NCBI RefSeq assembly: GCF_022230955.1
Contig: NZ_JAKKFI010000046.1
Coordinates: 99,054 to 163,053 of the forward strand
Direction of reading: 5' to 3'
Length of the DNA: 64,000 bases
Origin: Micromonospora cabrerizensis
GTDB lineage: Bacteria > Actinomycetota > Actinomycetes > Mycobacteriales > Micromonosporaceae
The position numbers and the translations under genes are program-made. Shown in pieces: positions 9,120-18,069 of this stretch; positions within the stretch are counted from its first letter, which is position 1; each line of letters opens with the position of its first letter. The notes beneath the pieces are model-generated. The model did not search any database. It was not told the DNA's origin and saw only the letters and a list, made by a program, of their open reading frames with translations.

Positions 9120-10124
9120 ATGGTCAGGTTCGGCTACAAGGCCTCCGCCGAGCAGTTCGGCCCACAAGAGCTGCTCGAGTACGCGGTGCTCGCCGAGGAG
9201 TGCGGCTTCGACTCGGTCTTCGTCAGCGACCATCTCCAACCGTGGCGGCACGACGACGGGCACGCGCCGGCCGCGCTGCCGTGGCTGGGTGCCCTGCTCG
9301 CGCGTACCCGCACGGTGGTGGTGGGCACGAGCGTGCTGACCCCGACGTTCCGCTATCACCCGGCTGTTGTCGCGCAGGCCTTCGCCACGCTGGGTTGCCT
9401 CGCTCCCGGCCGGGTGGTGCTGGGTGTCGGCTCCGGTGAGTCGCTCAACGAGGCGCCTCTGGGCACCACTTGGCCGACGCCGGCGGAACGGCTGGCCAGG
9501 CTGACCGAGGCTGTCCAGCTGATCCGCCGACTGTGGACGGAGGACCGGGTGACCTTCGGCGGGCGGTGGTACCGCACCGACCGGGCCACCGTCTACGACC
9601 GCCCGGCCCGTCCGGTGCCGCTCTACATCGCCGGCGCCGGGCCGGTGGCCGCGCGGCTCGCCGGCCGCGAGGGGGACGGCTTCATCTGCACCAGCGGCAA
9701 GGGCCACGAGCTGTACGCGGAAACGCTGCTCCCCGCCGTGCGGGAGGGCGCCGGCCAGGTCGGCCGAGCGGCAGACGACATCGACCTGACGATCGAGCTG
9801 AAGGTGTCGTTCGACCCGGACCCGGATCGGGCACTGCGTGACACCGCCCACTGGGCCGCGCTGGCGCTCACCGCCGAGGAGAAGACCGGCGTGGACGACC
9901 CGGTCGAGATGCAGCGCCGGGCGGCGGCGCTGCCGCTGAGCCGGGCCGCGAGCCGGTGGATCGTCTCGTCGGACCCACTCGAGCACGCGGCCCGCGTCCA
10001 GGAGTATCTCGACCTGGGTTTCCGGCACCTGGTTTTCCACGCTCCCGGGCCGGACCAGGCGCAGTTCCTCAGCCTCTACAGCACGAAGGTGCTGCCCCTG
10101 CTCCAGGCCGACGCGCGGGTGTGA
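9120..10124 (+). CDS. fgd: F420-dependent glucose-6-phosphate dehydrogenase
   Basis: A 334-residue LLM-fold enzyme that oxidises glucose-6-phosphate to 6-phosphogluconolactone and reduces coenzyme F420 to F420H2 in the cytoplasm. It matches mycobacterial Fgd1 along its full length (336 aa there): GYKASAEQF start, VSDHLQPWRH with Asp37, His38 and Trp42, GTSVLTPTFRYHPAV, GVGSGESLNE with Glu107, FICTSGKG, and the HLVFHAPG end. The equivalents of the catalytic His40 and Glu109 are therefore present. ATG 9120 is preceded by a GGGGTGG element. The stop overlaps the cofC start (GTGA). This gene supplies reduced F420 for the LLM and PPOX enzymes in the adjacent cluster. Confidence 0.95.
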   Translation: MVRFGYKASAEQFGPQELLEYAVLAEECGFDSVFVSDHLQPWRHDDGHAPAALPWLGALLARTRTVVVGTSVLTPTFRYHPAVVAQAFATLGCLAPGRVVLGVGSGESLNEAPLGTTWPTPAERLARLTEAVQLIRRLWTEDRVTFGGRWYRTDRATVYDRPARPVPLYIAGAGPVAARLAGREGDGFICTSGKGHELYAETLLPAVREGAGQVGRAADDIDLTIELKVSFDPDPDRALRDTAHWAALALTAEEKTGVDDPVEMQRRAAALPLSRAASRWIVSSDPLEHAARVQEYLDLGFRHLVFHAPGPDQAQFLSLYSTKVLPLLQADARV

Positions 10125-10753
10125 CCGCGACCGAACGTCCCTGGACCGTCCTGGTGCCGCTGAAGCGACTGGACCGGGCCAAGAGCCGGCTCGCCCTCCC
10201 CCCGGCGCTGCGTCGGGCGGTCGCGGAGGCGATGGTCGTCGACGTGCTGACCGCCGCCGCCCCGCTGTCGCGGGTGTACCTGGTGAGCGAGCAGTCGGCC
10301 GCAGACCGTTACGGCGTACCGGTGCTGCCGGACCCGGGCGGCGGCCTGTCGGCTGCCGTGGCGCACGCCGCCGCCCAGTTCGACGGCCCGGTCGCGGTGC
10401 TCTCCGGCGACCTCCCGGCGGCCCGCCCCGCCGAGCTGGCGGCGGCGCTGGCCGCTGCGGCGAAGCTGGACACGGCCGTGCTGGCAGACACCCCCGGGTC
10501 GGGCACCACTCTGCTGACCGCGCGTCGCGGGTGTTGGCTGCGGCCGGCGTACGGGCCGGACTCGCACCTGCGGCACGTCACCGCGGGGATGGCCGATCTC
10601 ACCCGCCGACTTGCGCTGCCCGGTCTGCGCCGGGACGTGGACACCGTGGCGGATCTCCGGGAAGCCGTGCGGCTGGGCGTCGGCCGGGCCTCGACCGGGT
10701 TGCTGGCGGCGACCGGTCACGCCTGCGCCGGGAGCCCGTGGCTTCGGGTCTGA
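10121..10753 (+). CDS. cofC/fbiD: 2-phospho-L-lactate / phosphoenolpyruvate guanylyltransferase
   Basis: A 210-residue CofC/FbiD enzyme. It activates 2-phospholactate or phosphoenolpyruvate with GTP to give the precursor of the F420 side chain. Family landmarks are the N-terminal VLVPLKRLDRAKSRLA nucleotide-binding loop, PDPGGGLSAAV, VLSGDLPAARPAEL with the metal-binding Asp, and PGSGTTLL. The start is GTG 10121, overlapping the fgd stop by 4 nt, so Fgd and CofC form a coupled two-gene operon. The CofD/FbiA and CofE/FbiB genes are not in this window, so the pathway must be completed elsewhere. Confidence 0.93.
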   Translation: MTATERPWTVLVPLKRLDRAKSRLALPPALRRAVAEAMVVDVLTAAAPLSRVYLVSEQSAADRYGVPVLPDPGGGLSAAVAHAAAQFDGPVAVLSGDLPAARPAELAAALAAAAKLDTAVLADTPGSGTTLLTARRGCWLRPAYGPDSHLRHVTAGMADLTRRLALPGLRRDVDTVADLREAVRLGVGRASTGLLAATGHACAGSPWLRV

Positions 10754-10828
10754 CCGGGCAGTTGAACCACGGCGACCGCGGCAACCGGACACCGCCGGCT
10801 GCCGCGGTCGTGCTGTTGGTGCCCGGTC
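10752..10828. terminator. Nested bidirectional hairpin between cofC and the convergent gene
   Basis: An outer stem GACCGGGCA/TGCCCGGTC (10752-10760, 10820-10828) encloses an inner stem CGACCGCGGCA/TGCCGCGGTCG (10773-10783, 10800-10810). Both are perfect. The structure overlaps both stop regions and can end transcription from either side. Confidence 0.7.
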
Positions 10829-11669
10829 AGTCCCGGTGGGCCGTCACGCGGCGGACGTCCAGGCGGACCCCCTGACCCCAGAGACGGTCGGCGAAGAGCG
10901 CCAGGCCCACGGTGAGCTGGCGGGGAGCGGCGGACTCCTCCGGTCGGCCGTTGTCCCGCATCGCGTACCGGGCGTCGAGCGCCCGGTGGCCGATGCGGTT
11001 GACCCGCAGCACCTCGGCGTCCCCCACGTGCCAGCACGCGGTACGCCGGTCCGCGTCGTAGGTGAGGGTCAGCGCGTGCACGTCGGCGGGCTGCCGGTCG
11101 AGCACCGGCACCGCGTAGGAGAACCCGGCGTAGCCGTGCGGCGGGAAGGCGAGCCGCTCGTAGACGGCGAAGACACAGCGGTCGGTGACGATGAAATCGA
11201 AGACCATGCCCGTCTCGCGGTCCATGCAGATCAGCGCCGCCGCCCCCAGCCGCAGGTCCCGGTGCGGGTCGGTGACCGCGTCGCCGTACGTGTGCCGGTC
11301 CAGGCCGTACGCCTCGACGGACAGCTCGGCGCGGACGGTGAAGCGGCCGGCGGGCACGGCGAACCCGGGGAGACCGTCGGAGGTGTCCCGGTTCGCCATC
11401 AGCGCCCAGCGCAGGTGGTCGGTCTCCGACAGCGGCTGCGGCGGTTCCGCGAACGCGGGATGCCCGGTCGCCGGGTCGGTGCCGGTGGGGGCGACCGTCA
11501 GGCCGTCGGGGCCGGTCCGCGGCACGCCGTCCCCCGCCGGGAAGCCGGGCACCGGGCGCAGCCGCCAACGCGCCGTCTCATCGCCGACCGAGAGCGGGCC
11601 CGAGAAGTCGTCCCGCAGCACCTCTCCGGTCGGGGCCACTCGGGTCGATGCCTCGGATTCGATGCTCAC
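10827..11669 (-). CDS. DUF6081-like protein of unknown function
   Basis: A 280-residue soluble protein without signal peptide. It is rich in beta strands and has the look of a lectin-like jelly roll (FTVRAELSVEAYGLDRHTYG; LGAAALICMDRETGMVFDF; HALTLTYDADRRTACWHVG). I associate this type with DUF6081 proteins found near actinobacterial polyketide genes, but I cannot verify that. The track start at GTG 11675 sits too close to GGAGG; GTG 11669 has ideal spacing and is chosen. It follows the NmrA-like gene by 29 bp and is probably cotranscribed. A role in binding or cyclising an intermediate is possible but unproven. Confidence 0.65.
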   Translation of the reverse strand: MSIESEASTRVAPTGEVLRDDFSGPLSVGDETARWRLRPVPGFPAGDGVPRTGPDGLTVAPTGTDPATGHPAFAEPPQPLSETDHLRWALMANRDTSDGLPGFAVPAGRFTVRAELSVEAYGLDRHTYGDAVTDPHRDLRLGAAALICMDRETGMVFDFIVTDRCVFAVYERLAFPPHGYAGFSYAVPVLDRQPADVHALTLTYDADRRTACWHVGDAEVLRVNRIGHRALDARYAMRDNGRPEESAAPRQLTVGLALFADRLWGQGVRLDVRRVTAHRD

Positions 11670-11698
11670 TGCCACCTCCAGAAAGGGGAACCGTCAGT

Positions 11699-12610
11699 TC
11701 AGTTGTTGCGCGGCACGCCGGCGGACGGGGGCGCACTGTGTGCGGAGCTCACCGCCCAGCCGGTCCGCGCCAGCCAACCGGTGAGGGTGAGCAGTTCGGG
11801 GAACTGCCGGCGCAGCGCGGGGATGTCCGCCCGGTAGCCGATCCGGTTCAGCCAGCCGTACGCGGTCGCCTGCCACTCGCTCTGCCGTCGCAGCTCCGCC
11901 ATCGGCACCGGCTCGAACCGGGTGGGCAGCCCGGTGTGGCGCTGGAACGCTTCGGCGATCTGGTCACCGGTCAGCTCGTCCCCGGCCAGCTCGACCTTCG
12001 CCCCGATGGTGGACGGGTCGTCGAACGCCGCCGCGGCGAAGAACCCGATGTCGCCGGAGGCGATCATCTGCAACGGTTTGCCGGGGGCAAGGCCACGCCG
12101 GTACACCAGCCCGCCGTCCTCCAGCAGCGGCGGGTACTGACCGAAGTTGTCCATGAAGTAGGTGGGGCGCAGGAAGGTCGCGGGCAGATCGTGCTTGCGG
12201 ATCCGCTCCTCGATGCGCAGTTTCGCCTCGCGCCAGAACACCCCCTCCGGGCGTTCGGCCCCGCCGACCGAGCTGTGCACGAAGTGCCCCACCCCGATCT
12301 CTCCGGCCACGTCGGCGATGTTGACGCCGTGCCGCTCCTCCGCAGGCACACCGCCCTGACTCAGCGGCGTCTGCACGCTGAACACCCCGTACGCCCCGGT
12401 CATGGCGGCACGGATCGACCCGATGTCGTCCAGGTCGCCGACGACCAGCGTCGCGCCCAGGGCCCGCAGCTCCCGGGCCGCGGGTCGCTCTGGGTCCCGG
12501 ACGAACGCGTGCACCGGCCAGCCCCGGCGCAGCAGGTGCCGGGCGGTCCCACCGCCCTGCTTCCCGGTTGCGCCGAAGACCAGCACCCACCGGTCTGCGC
12601 GTGATGACAC
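11699..12610 (-). CDS. NmrA/HSCARG-type NAD(P)-binding reductase
   Basis: A 303-residue atypical short-chain dehydrogenase of the NmrA family. The Rossmann motif GATGKQGGG lies at about residues 11-19, followed by the VRDPERPAARELRALGA acid/basic selector region and VVGDLDDIGSIRAAM. The family YxxxK catalytic pair is not evident, as usual for NmrA proteins, which either sense NAD(P) redox state or act as reductases. GTG 12610 with GAGGAGG 5 bp upstream decides the start; longer frames run into the promoter. It diverges from the PPOX-transaldolase-fbiC operon, and the shared region holds a six-unit SARP repeat. A tailoring role in the polyketide pathway is inferred. Confidence 0.8.
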   Translation of the reverse strand: MSSRADRWVLVFGATGKQGGGTARHLLRRGWPVHAFVRDPERPAARELRALGATLVVGDLDDIGSIRAAMTGAYGVFSVQTPLSQGGVPAEERHGVNIADVAGEIGVGHFVHSSVGGAERPEGVFWREAKLRIEERIRKHDLPATFLRPTYFMDNFGQYPPLLEDGGLVYRRGLAPGKPLQMIASGDIGFFAAAAFDDPSTIGAKVELAGDELTGDQIAEAFQRHTGLPTRFEPVPMAELRRQSEWQATAYGWLNRIGYRADIPALRRQFPELLTLTGWLARTGWAVSSAHSAPPSAGVPRNN

Positions 12611-12711
12611 GGCCGCCTCCTCGTACCTCGTCGCGATCCGCGCGGACCTCCCGGCCACCGCCGGCGCCGCACCCTGCCGCCGAAGGCTCACCGACCGGGA
12701 TAGAGCCGGGT

Positions 12712-12772
12712 TCGAGAGCCAGTCGAGGCCGGATTCGAGTCAGTCTCGAGCCCGCTTCCAGTCCGGAGCGAG
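12712..12772 (+). promoter_or_regulatory. SARP-type operator array before the PPOX-fbiC operon
   Basis: Six TCGAG-like units begin at 12712, 12723, 12735, 12746, 12757 (TCCAG) and 12768 (GCGAG). Spacing is 11, 12, 11, 11 and 11 bp. ActII-ORF4/DnrI-type SARP activators bind TCGAG heptamers at this spacing. A GACGAT hexamer 9 bp after the last unit is a candidate -10. The array also lies upstream of the divergent NmrA gene. Confidence 0.75.
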
Positions 12773-12866
12773 CCCTCGCTCGGACGATCAGGGCCCCCGG
12801 CGTGACCACACGTCGGGGCCCCGGTGTGACAGCGCGGGGCGAGATGCCGACGAGGGGCAGGATGAC

Positions 12867-13292
12867 GTGATCTTCACCGCGGACGAGCTCGAGTACCTGA
12901 AGTCGCAGCGACTCGGCCGGCTGGCCACGATCCAGCCGAACGGCAGCATCCAGAACAACCCGGTCGTCTACTGGTACAACGCCGAGGCGGACTGCATCGA
13001 CATCGGTGGACGCGCGATGGCCACCACCCAGAAGTTCAAGAACGTGGCCGCGAACGGCAAGGCGTCCTTCGTCATCGACGACGTGGTGTCGCGGCGGCCG
13101 TGGCGGGTGCGGGGCATCGAGATCCGCGGCCACGCGGAGGCGCTCATCGACCAGCCGGTCCCGCCGGAGCTGGAGTTCCTCTCTCCCGAGCTGATCCGCA
13201 TCCGCCCGCAGCGCCTCTTCACCTGGGGTCTGGACCCGGAGCAACTCGCGATGGTGCGACGGAACGTCACCCCCGCTGGCGCGACGCACTGA
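12867..13292 (+). CDS. PPOX-class F420-dependent oxidoreductase
   Basis: A 141-residue split-barrel protein of the pyridoxamine-phosphate-oxidase-like superfamily. The N-terminus FTADELEYLKSQRLGRLATI, then NPVVYWYNAEADCIDIGGR, and TTQKFKNVAANGKASFVIDD match small actinobacterial members (Rv2061/MSMEG_5819 type) annotated as F420-binding. Such proteins reduce or oxidise small substrates with F420H2. The start is GTG 12867, with AGG about 8 bp upstream. It is the first gene of an operon with the transaldolase-like gene and fbiC, behind the SARP array. The substrate may be a polyketide intermediate; that is inference. Confidence 0.85.
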   Translation: MIFTADELEYLKSQRLGRLATIQPNGSIQNNPVVYWYNAEADCIDIGGRAMATTQKFKNVAANGKASFVIDDVVSRRPWRVRGIEIRGHAEALIDQPVPPELEFLSPELIRIRPQRLFTWGLDPEQLAMVRRNVTPAGATH

Positions 13293-13372
13293 CCGCGGCG
13301 ACGAGACCGTACCCGGCCACCCACGTCGCGCCCGGTGGACCGGGCGTGCGGACGTACAAGGAGACGACAGCT

Positions 13373-14425
13373 GTGACCGAGAACCTTCGTCAGCTCGCGG
13401 AAGCGGGCGTGACCATCTGGCGCGACGATCCGGCGACCGCCGGCCCCGGTCATCCACTGGTGTCCGGCCTCGCCATCGGCGTCGCCGCGCTGCTCGCCGA
13501 GCTCACCGGCCCGCAGGGTGGCGCCGGGCTCGCCGGGGCGGACGGCGACGTCGACGACGCCGTGCGGGGGGCCGCCGCAGGGGTGGCTCAGCGGGCCGCG
13601 GACGCACTGCGACCGAGGTACGACGCCTCGGGCGGCCGCGACGGCCTGGTGAGCCTGGAGATCGACCCCCGGCTGGCCGACGATCCCGACGGCACCGTGG
13701 CCGAGGCACGGCGGATCACCGAGCTGGTGGACCGGCCGAACCTGTTGCTCGCCGTCCCGGCCACGGCCGCCGCGCCCACGGCGGTGACCGCCCTGCTGGC
13801 CGAGGGGATCGGGGTGAACGTGACCCAGGTGTACGCCCCGGCGCAGGTGCGAAGCGTGCTCGACGCCGTACGGGAGGGGCTGACGGCCGCGGAGGGCTTT
13901 CCGCCCGCGATCGTCTCGGTGCCGGTGGCCGACGTGGACACCGAGGTTGACAAGCGGCTCTGGGCAATCGGCACGGACGGCTCGGCCCGACTGCGTGGCA
14001 CCGCGGCCCTGGCCGGCGCACGGATGGCGTTCGCCGCGTTCGAAAACGCCCTGCGCGTCCGCGGCTGGACCGACCTGACCGCCCTGGGCAGCCCTCGGCC
14101 ACGGCTGGCCTGGACGTCGACGCAGGTCCGCGACCCCTACTACCTGGAGACCCGGTATGTCGACGAGTTGGTGGCCCCCGGCGTGCTGACCGTCCTGACG
14201 GCAGCCACCTTCGCCGCGGTGGTGGAGCAGAGCGAGGTGCGCGGCGACACCGTGCACGGCTCCTACGAGGACGCCCACGGCGCGGTGGAGCGGCTGACCT
14301 CGATCGGCATCGACCACGACGACGTGCACCGGGTGCTGCGCGAGAAGGCGAACGCCCGGGCCACCACCGCCTGGCTACGGTTGCGCGACACGGTCGCCGC
14401 GGCCCAGCGTCAGCCGGTCGGCTGA
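13373..14425 (+). CDS. Transaldolase-like protein lacking the Schiff-base lysine
   Basis: A 350-residue homologue of actinobacterial transaldolase. Family stretches are clear: [12 protein letters not shown] (cf. VSxEVDPRLA), [51 protein letters not shown] and SEVRGDTV. At the catalytic strand, normal enzymes read N-V-M-I-K-I-P-A-T with Lys forming the Schiff base. Here it is NLLLAVPAT, so position 127 is Ala (codon GCC). Ordinary transaldolase chemistry is therefore unlikely. GTG 13373 with AAGGAG 9 bp before it is a good start. Only 2 bp separate its stop from fbiC, so it is tightly cotranscribed with F420 biosynthesis. Its role is unknown. Confidence 0.88.
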   Translation: MTENLRQLAEAGVTIWRDDPATAGPGHPLVSGLAIGVAALLAELTGPQGGAGLAGADGDVDDAVRGAAAGVAQRAADALRPRYDASGGRDGLVSLEIDPRLADDPDGTVAEARRITELVDRPNLLLAVPATAAAPTAVTALLAEGIGVNVTQVYAPAQVRSVLDAVREGLTAAEGFPPAIVSVPVADVDTEVDKRLWAIGTDGSARLRGTAALAGARMAFAAFENALRVRGWTDLTALGSPRPRLAWTSTQVRDPYYLETRYVDELVAPGVLTVLTAATFAAVVEQSEVRGDTVHGSYEDAHGAVERLTSIGIDHDDVHRVLREKANARATTAWLRLRDTVAAAQRQPVG

Positions 14426-14427
14426 GG

Positions 14428-17019
14428 ATGGCCGGTCGACGTACGGCCGCGCCGGAAGAGGTTGTCCCGGCCCGTTCGGCACTGCGCCGGGCCCTGCGTC
14501 GGGCCCGGGACGGGGTCAGCCTCGACGTCGGCGAGGCGGCGGTGCTGCTGGCCGCCCGTGGCGAGGATCTGGAGGAGCTGATCGGCGTGGCCGGCCGGGT
14601 ACGCGACCAGGGCCTCGCCGCGGCGGGCCGACCTGGCACGGTCACGTACTCACCGAAGGTCTTCATACCGCTCACCCGGCTGTGTCGGGACCGCTGCCAC
14701 TACTGCACGTTCGCGACGGTCCCGCACCTACTGCCGGACGCGTACCTGAGCCCGGCTGAGGTGCTCGACATCGCGGCGGCGGGCGCCCGCGCCGGGTGCA
14801 AGGAGGCCCTGTTCACCCTCGGCGACAGGCCGGAGTCGCGCTGGCCAGCCGCACGCGAGTGGCTGGACGCGCACGGTTACCCGGACACGCTGGCCTACCT
14901 ACGGGCGATGTCGATCCGGGTGTTGGAGGAGACCGGCCTGCTGCCGCACCTCAACCCGGGAGTGCTGTCCTGGTCCGATTTCCAGCGACTCAAACCGGTG
15001 TCGGTCTCGATGGGGATGATGCTGGAGACCACGGCGACCCGGCTGTGGAGCGACCCGGGCGGGCCGCACCACGGCTCACCGGACAAGGAGCCGGCCGTCC
15101 GGCTGCGGGTGCTGGAAGATGCCGGCCGGTCGGCGGTGCCGTTCACCACCGGCGTGCTGATCGGCATCGGGGAGACCCGGGCCGAGCGGGCCGAGTCACT
15201 CTTCGCGATCCGTCGGGTGGCCCGGGCCTACCGGGGCATCCAGGAGACGATCGTGCAGAACTTCCGCGCCAAGCCGGACACCGCGATGCGGGACGTGCCG
15301 GACGCCGAGCTGACGGAGCTGGCCGCGACGATCGCCGTGGCCCGGCTCGTGCTCGGGCCGTCGGCCCGGATCCAGGCACCGCCGAACCTGGTCGGTGAGC
15401 AGCACGGGTTGATGCTGCGGGCCGGTGTCGACGACTGGGGCGGCGTCTCCCCGGTGACGGCCGACCACGTGAACCCGGAACGCGCCTGGCCTGCGTTGGA
15501 CGAGCTGGCACGGTGGACCGAGCAGGCGGGTTTCACGCTGCACGAGCGGCTGGCGGTCCAGCCGGAGTACATCCGCCGCGGCGGTTCCTGGCTCGACCCA
15601 CGCGTCCTGCCGCACGTCCGGGCGCTCGCCGACCCGGAGACCGGGCTGGCGGTGCCGGGCCGCCGGCCGACCGGGATCGCCTGGCAGGAACCAGCGGACG
15701 GCTGGCGCGCGAGTGGGCGGACGGAGCTGCACCTCGACGTCGACCGCCGACCGGCCGAGGACCGACGTCGCTCCGACTTCTCGGAGGTGTACGGCGACTG
15801 GGACGCGTTGCGGGAGCAGGCGAGGGCGACCACTGCGCCGGCCGGAGGCCGGCTCGACAGCGACGTGGCGGCCGCGCTGCGGCGCGCCGAGCGGGACCCG
15901 GCGGGGCTCGGTGAGCGGGATGCGTTGACGCTGATGACCGCCGAGGGGCCGGGTTTGGAGCAGCTCTGCGCGCTGGCGGACGCACTGCGCGCCGAGGCAG
16001 TCGGCGGCGAGGTGACCTACGTGGTGAACCGCAACATCAACTTCACCAACGTCTGCTACACCGGATGCCGGTTCTGCGCCTTCGCCCAGCGGCGCAGCGA
16101 CGCGGACGCGTACACGTTGTCGGTGGCCCAGGTCGGTGACCGGGCGGTCGAGGCCTGGCAGGCGGGCGCCACCGAGATCTGTATGCAGGGCGGTATCCAT
16201 CCCGACCTGCCGGGCACCGCGTACTTCGACCTGGCCGCCGAGGTGAAGCGGCGGGCGCCCGGGCTGCACCTGCACGCGTACTCGCCGATGGAGGTGGTCA
16301 ACGGCGCCGCCCGCACCGGCATGTCCATCGAGGACTGGCTCACGGCGGCCCGCTCGGCCGGGGTGGACTCGCTGCCCGGCACGGCTGCCGAGATCCTGGA
16401 CGACGACGTGCGGTGGATCCTGACCCGGGGCAAGCTGCCGGCGGCGACCTGGGTGCAGGTGGTCACCACCGCGCACGGGCTCGGCATCCCGACCACCGCC
16501 ACGATGATGTACGGGCACGTCGACAATCCTGCGCACTGGGTCGCCCACCTGCGGCTCATCGCCCGCCTCCAGGACCAGACGAACGGCTTCACGGAGTTCG
16601 TCCCGCTGCCGTTCGTGCACACCAACGCGCCGGTGTACCTGGCCGGCATCGCCCACCCGGGCCCGACGGAGCGGGACAACCGGGCGGTGCACGCGATGGC
16701 CCGCGTCCTGCTGCACGGCCGGATCCGCAACATCCAGGCGAGCTGGGTCAAGCTCGGTGTGGACGGCAGCCGCCTGATGCTGTCCGGGGGTGTGAACGAC
16801 GTGGGCGGCACGCTGATGGAGGAGACGATCAGCCGCATGGCGGGCAGCCCGCACGGCTCCGCGAAGAGCGTCGCGCAGTTGCGGGAGATCTGCGCGCCGC
16901 TGGGCCGTCCGGTCCGGCAGCGGACCACGCTCTACGGCGAGGTGCCCGCCGAGCGGCGGGCGGCGGCAGGACCGGCGACACCCGAGCGGGCCTTCCTGCC
17001 GGTGATCGGGCACCACTGA
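14428..17019 (+). CDS. fbiC: FO synthase, fused CofG-CofH radical SAM enzyme
   Basis: An 863-residue two-domain radical SAM enzyme making 7,8-didemethyl-8-hydroxy-5-deazariboflavin (FO), the F420 chromophore, from tyrosine and 5-amino-6-ribitylaminouracil. The N-terminal CofG half carries Cys86-x3-Cys90-x2-Cys93 (CRDRCHYC); the C-terminal CofH half carries Cys543-x3-Cys547-x2-Cys550 (CYTGCRFC). Other landmarks are [10 protein letters not shown] and [14 protein letters not shown]. The length matches mycobacterial FbiC (about 856 aa). It is the third gene of an operon behind a SARP operator array, so FO production is probably raised together with polyketide biosynthesis. Whether a second fbiC exists in the genome is not visible here. 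Confidence 0.97.
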   Translation: MAGRRTAAPEEVVPARSALRRALRRARDGVSLDVGEAAVLLAARGEDLEELIGVAGRVRDQGLAAAGRPGTVTYSPKVFIPLTRLCRDRCHYCTFATVPHLLPDAYLSPAEVLDIAAAGARAGCKEALFTLGDRPESRWPAAREWLDAHGYPDTLAYLRAMSIRVLEETGLLPHLNPGVLSWSDFQRLKPVSVSMGMMLETTATRLWSDPGGPHHGSPDKEPAVRLRVLEDAGRSAVPFTTGVLIGIGETRAERAESLFAIRRVARAYRGIQETIVQNFRAKPDTAMRDVPDAELTELAATIAVARLVLGPSARIQAPPNLVGEQHGLMLRAGVDDWGGVSPVTADHVNPERAWPALDELARWTEQAGFTLHERLAVQPEYIRRGGSWLDPRVLPHVRALADPETGLAVPGRRPTGIAWQEPADGWRASGRTELHLDVDRRPAEDRRRSDFSEVYGDWDALREQARATTAPAGGRLDSDVAAALRRAERDPAGLGERDALTLMTAEGPGLEQLCALADALRAEAVGGEVTYVVNRNINFTNVCYTGCRFCAFAQRRSDADAYTLSVAQVGDRAVEAWQAGATEICMQGGIHPDLPGTAYFDLAAEVKRRAPGLHLHAYSPMEVVNGAARTGMSIEDWLTAARSAGVDSLPGTAAEILDDDVRWILTRGKLPAATWVQVVTTAHGLGIPTTATMMYGHVDNPAHWVAHLRLIARLQDQTNGFTEFVPLPFVHTNAPVYLAGIAHPGPTERDNRAVHAMARVLLHGRIRNIQASWVKLGVDGSRLMLSGGVNDVGGTLMEETISRMAGSPHGSAKSVAQLREICAPLGRPVRQRTTLYGEVPAERRAAAGPATPERAFLPVIGHH

Positions 17020-17027
17020 GCACGGGT

Positions 17028-17068
17028 ACGACGCAGCTCCGGGCGGCGACCGCCCGGAGCTGCGTCGT
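17028..17068. terminator. Perfect 19-bp bidirectional terminator hairpin
   Basis: ACGACGCAGCTCCGGGCGG (17028-17046) and its exact complement (17050-17068) flank a CGA loop. It lies between convergent fbiC and the MDR gene and can stop both transcripts. Confidence 0.85.
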
Positions 17069-17080
17069 GACGGCGACTGG

Positions 17081-17995
17081 TCAGTCGGCGATCAGTGCCA
17101 CCTTGCCCCGCACGTGGCCGGTCTCGACCTGGCGGTGCGCCTCGGCGGCCTGCCCGAGCGGCACGGTGCTGGCGACCTCGATGACCAGCTTGCCCTCGGA
17201 GTACAGGCGGGTCAGGTCATCGAGCTTCTGCACCGACCGCTCGGTGCCCACGCGACGGATGCCCAACTGGGCCGATCGCGCCCAGTCCGCGATCGTGACG
17301 ATCCGCTCCGTGCTGCCGAGCAGCTCGACGGAGACGTCGAGCGCTTCGCCGCCGACCGCGTCGAGCACCGCGTCCACCCCCTCCGGCGCCGCCGCCCGGA
17401 CCCGGTCGGCGAGCCCCGGCCCGTAGGTGACCGGGGTCGCTCCGAGCGAGCGCAGGTAGTCGTGGTTGCGCTCGCTGGCGGTGCCGATCACCTGGGCGCC
17501 ACGGGCCTGCGCGAGCTGCACCGCGAACGAGCCCACGCCACCGGCGGCGGCGTGGATCAGCAGCGTGTCATCAGGCCCGACACGCAACTCGTCCAGAGCG
17601 GTGTACGCGGTCTGGCCGGAGGCGGTCAGCACCCCCGCCTCGGCCCACGACATCTTCGCGGGCTTGTGACCCACCTGGTCGGCGGGGACCACGACGGTGT
17701 CGGCGTACCCCTCCATGGTCAGGTAGGCGATCACCTCGTCGCCGTCGGCGAAGCCGCTGACGCCCTCACCGACCTGGTCCACGACGCCGGCGACCTCGTT
17801 GCCGAGCCGGACCGGGAAGGTCAGCGGGTTGTACGCGGCGAAGTCGCCGCGTCGGGTCGCGCAGTCGAACGGCTGCACCCCGGCGGCCTTCACCCGGATC
17901 CGCACCTGCCCGGGCCCGGCCACCGGATCCGGCACGTCGATGAGGTGGAGCACCTCCGGGCCGCCGTACTCGTTGAACACCACGATCTTGGCCAT
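17081..17995 (-). CDS. MDR-family NADP-dependent quinone/enoyl reductase
   Basis: A 304-residue medium-chain dehydrogenase/reductase without the structural zinc cysteines, so of the quinone oxidoreductase type. The N-terminal GroES-like domain has the AGVQPFDCATRRG and LGNEVAGVV motifs; the Rossmann motif HAAAGGVGSFAVQLA (about 144-158) binds NADP(H). ATG 17995 with AAGGAAA upstream is the start; the longer frame includes promoter sequence. Enzymes of this class reduce quinones or enoyl groups, and ActVI-ORF2 in the actinorhodin pathway is of this type. It follows the MFS gene by 74 bp and may form an operon with it, linking it to export or detoxification. Confidence 0.85.
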   Translation of the reverse strand: MAKIVVFNEYGGPEVLHLIDVPDPVAGPGQVRIRVKAAGVQPFDCATRRGDFAAYNPLTFPVRLGNEVAGVVDQVGEGVSGFADGDEVIAYLTMEGYADTVVVPADQVGHKPAKMSWAEAGVLTASGQTAYTALDELRVGPDDTLLIHAAAGGVGSFAVQLAQARGAQVIGTASERNHDYLRSLGATPVTYGPGLADRVRAAAPEGVDAVLDAVGGEALDVSVELLGSTERIVTIADWARSAQLGIRRVGTERSVQKLDDLTRLYSEGKLVIEVASTVPLGQAAEAHRQVETGHVRGKVALIAD

Positions 17996-18069
17996 CTGGT
18001 TTCCTTCCGCCGGCGTCGGGCGCCGGTGTCGACGGTGGACATCTATCGAGGGTCGCGCAGGGCCGCCAG

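Noticed and set aside
18001..18069. SARP-type repeats before the MDR gene (TCGAC 18029, TCGAG 18046)
   Set aside because: The spacing is 17 bp, not 11 or 22, and no third unit is present.
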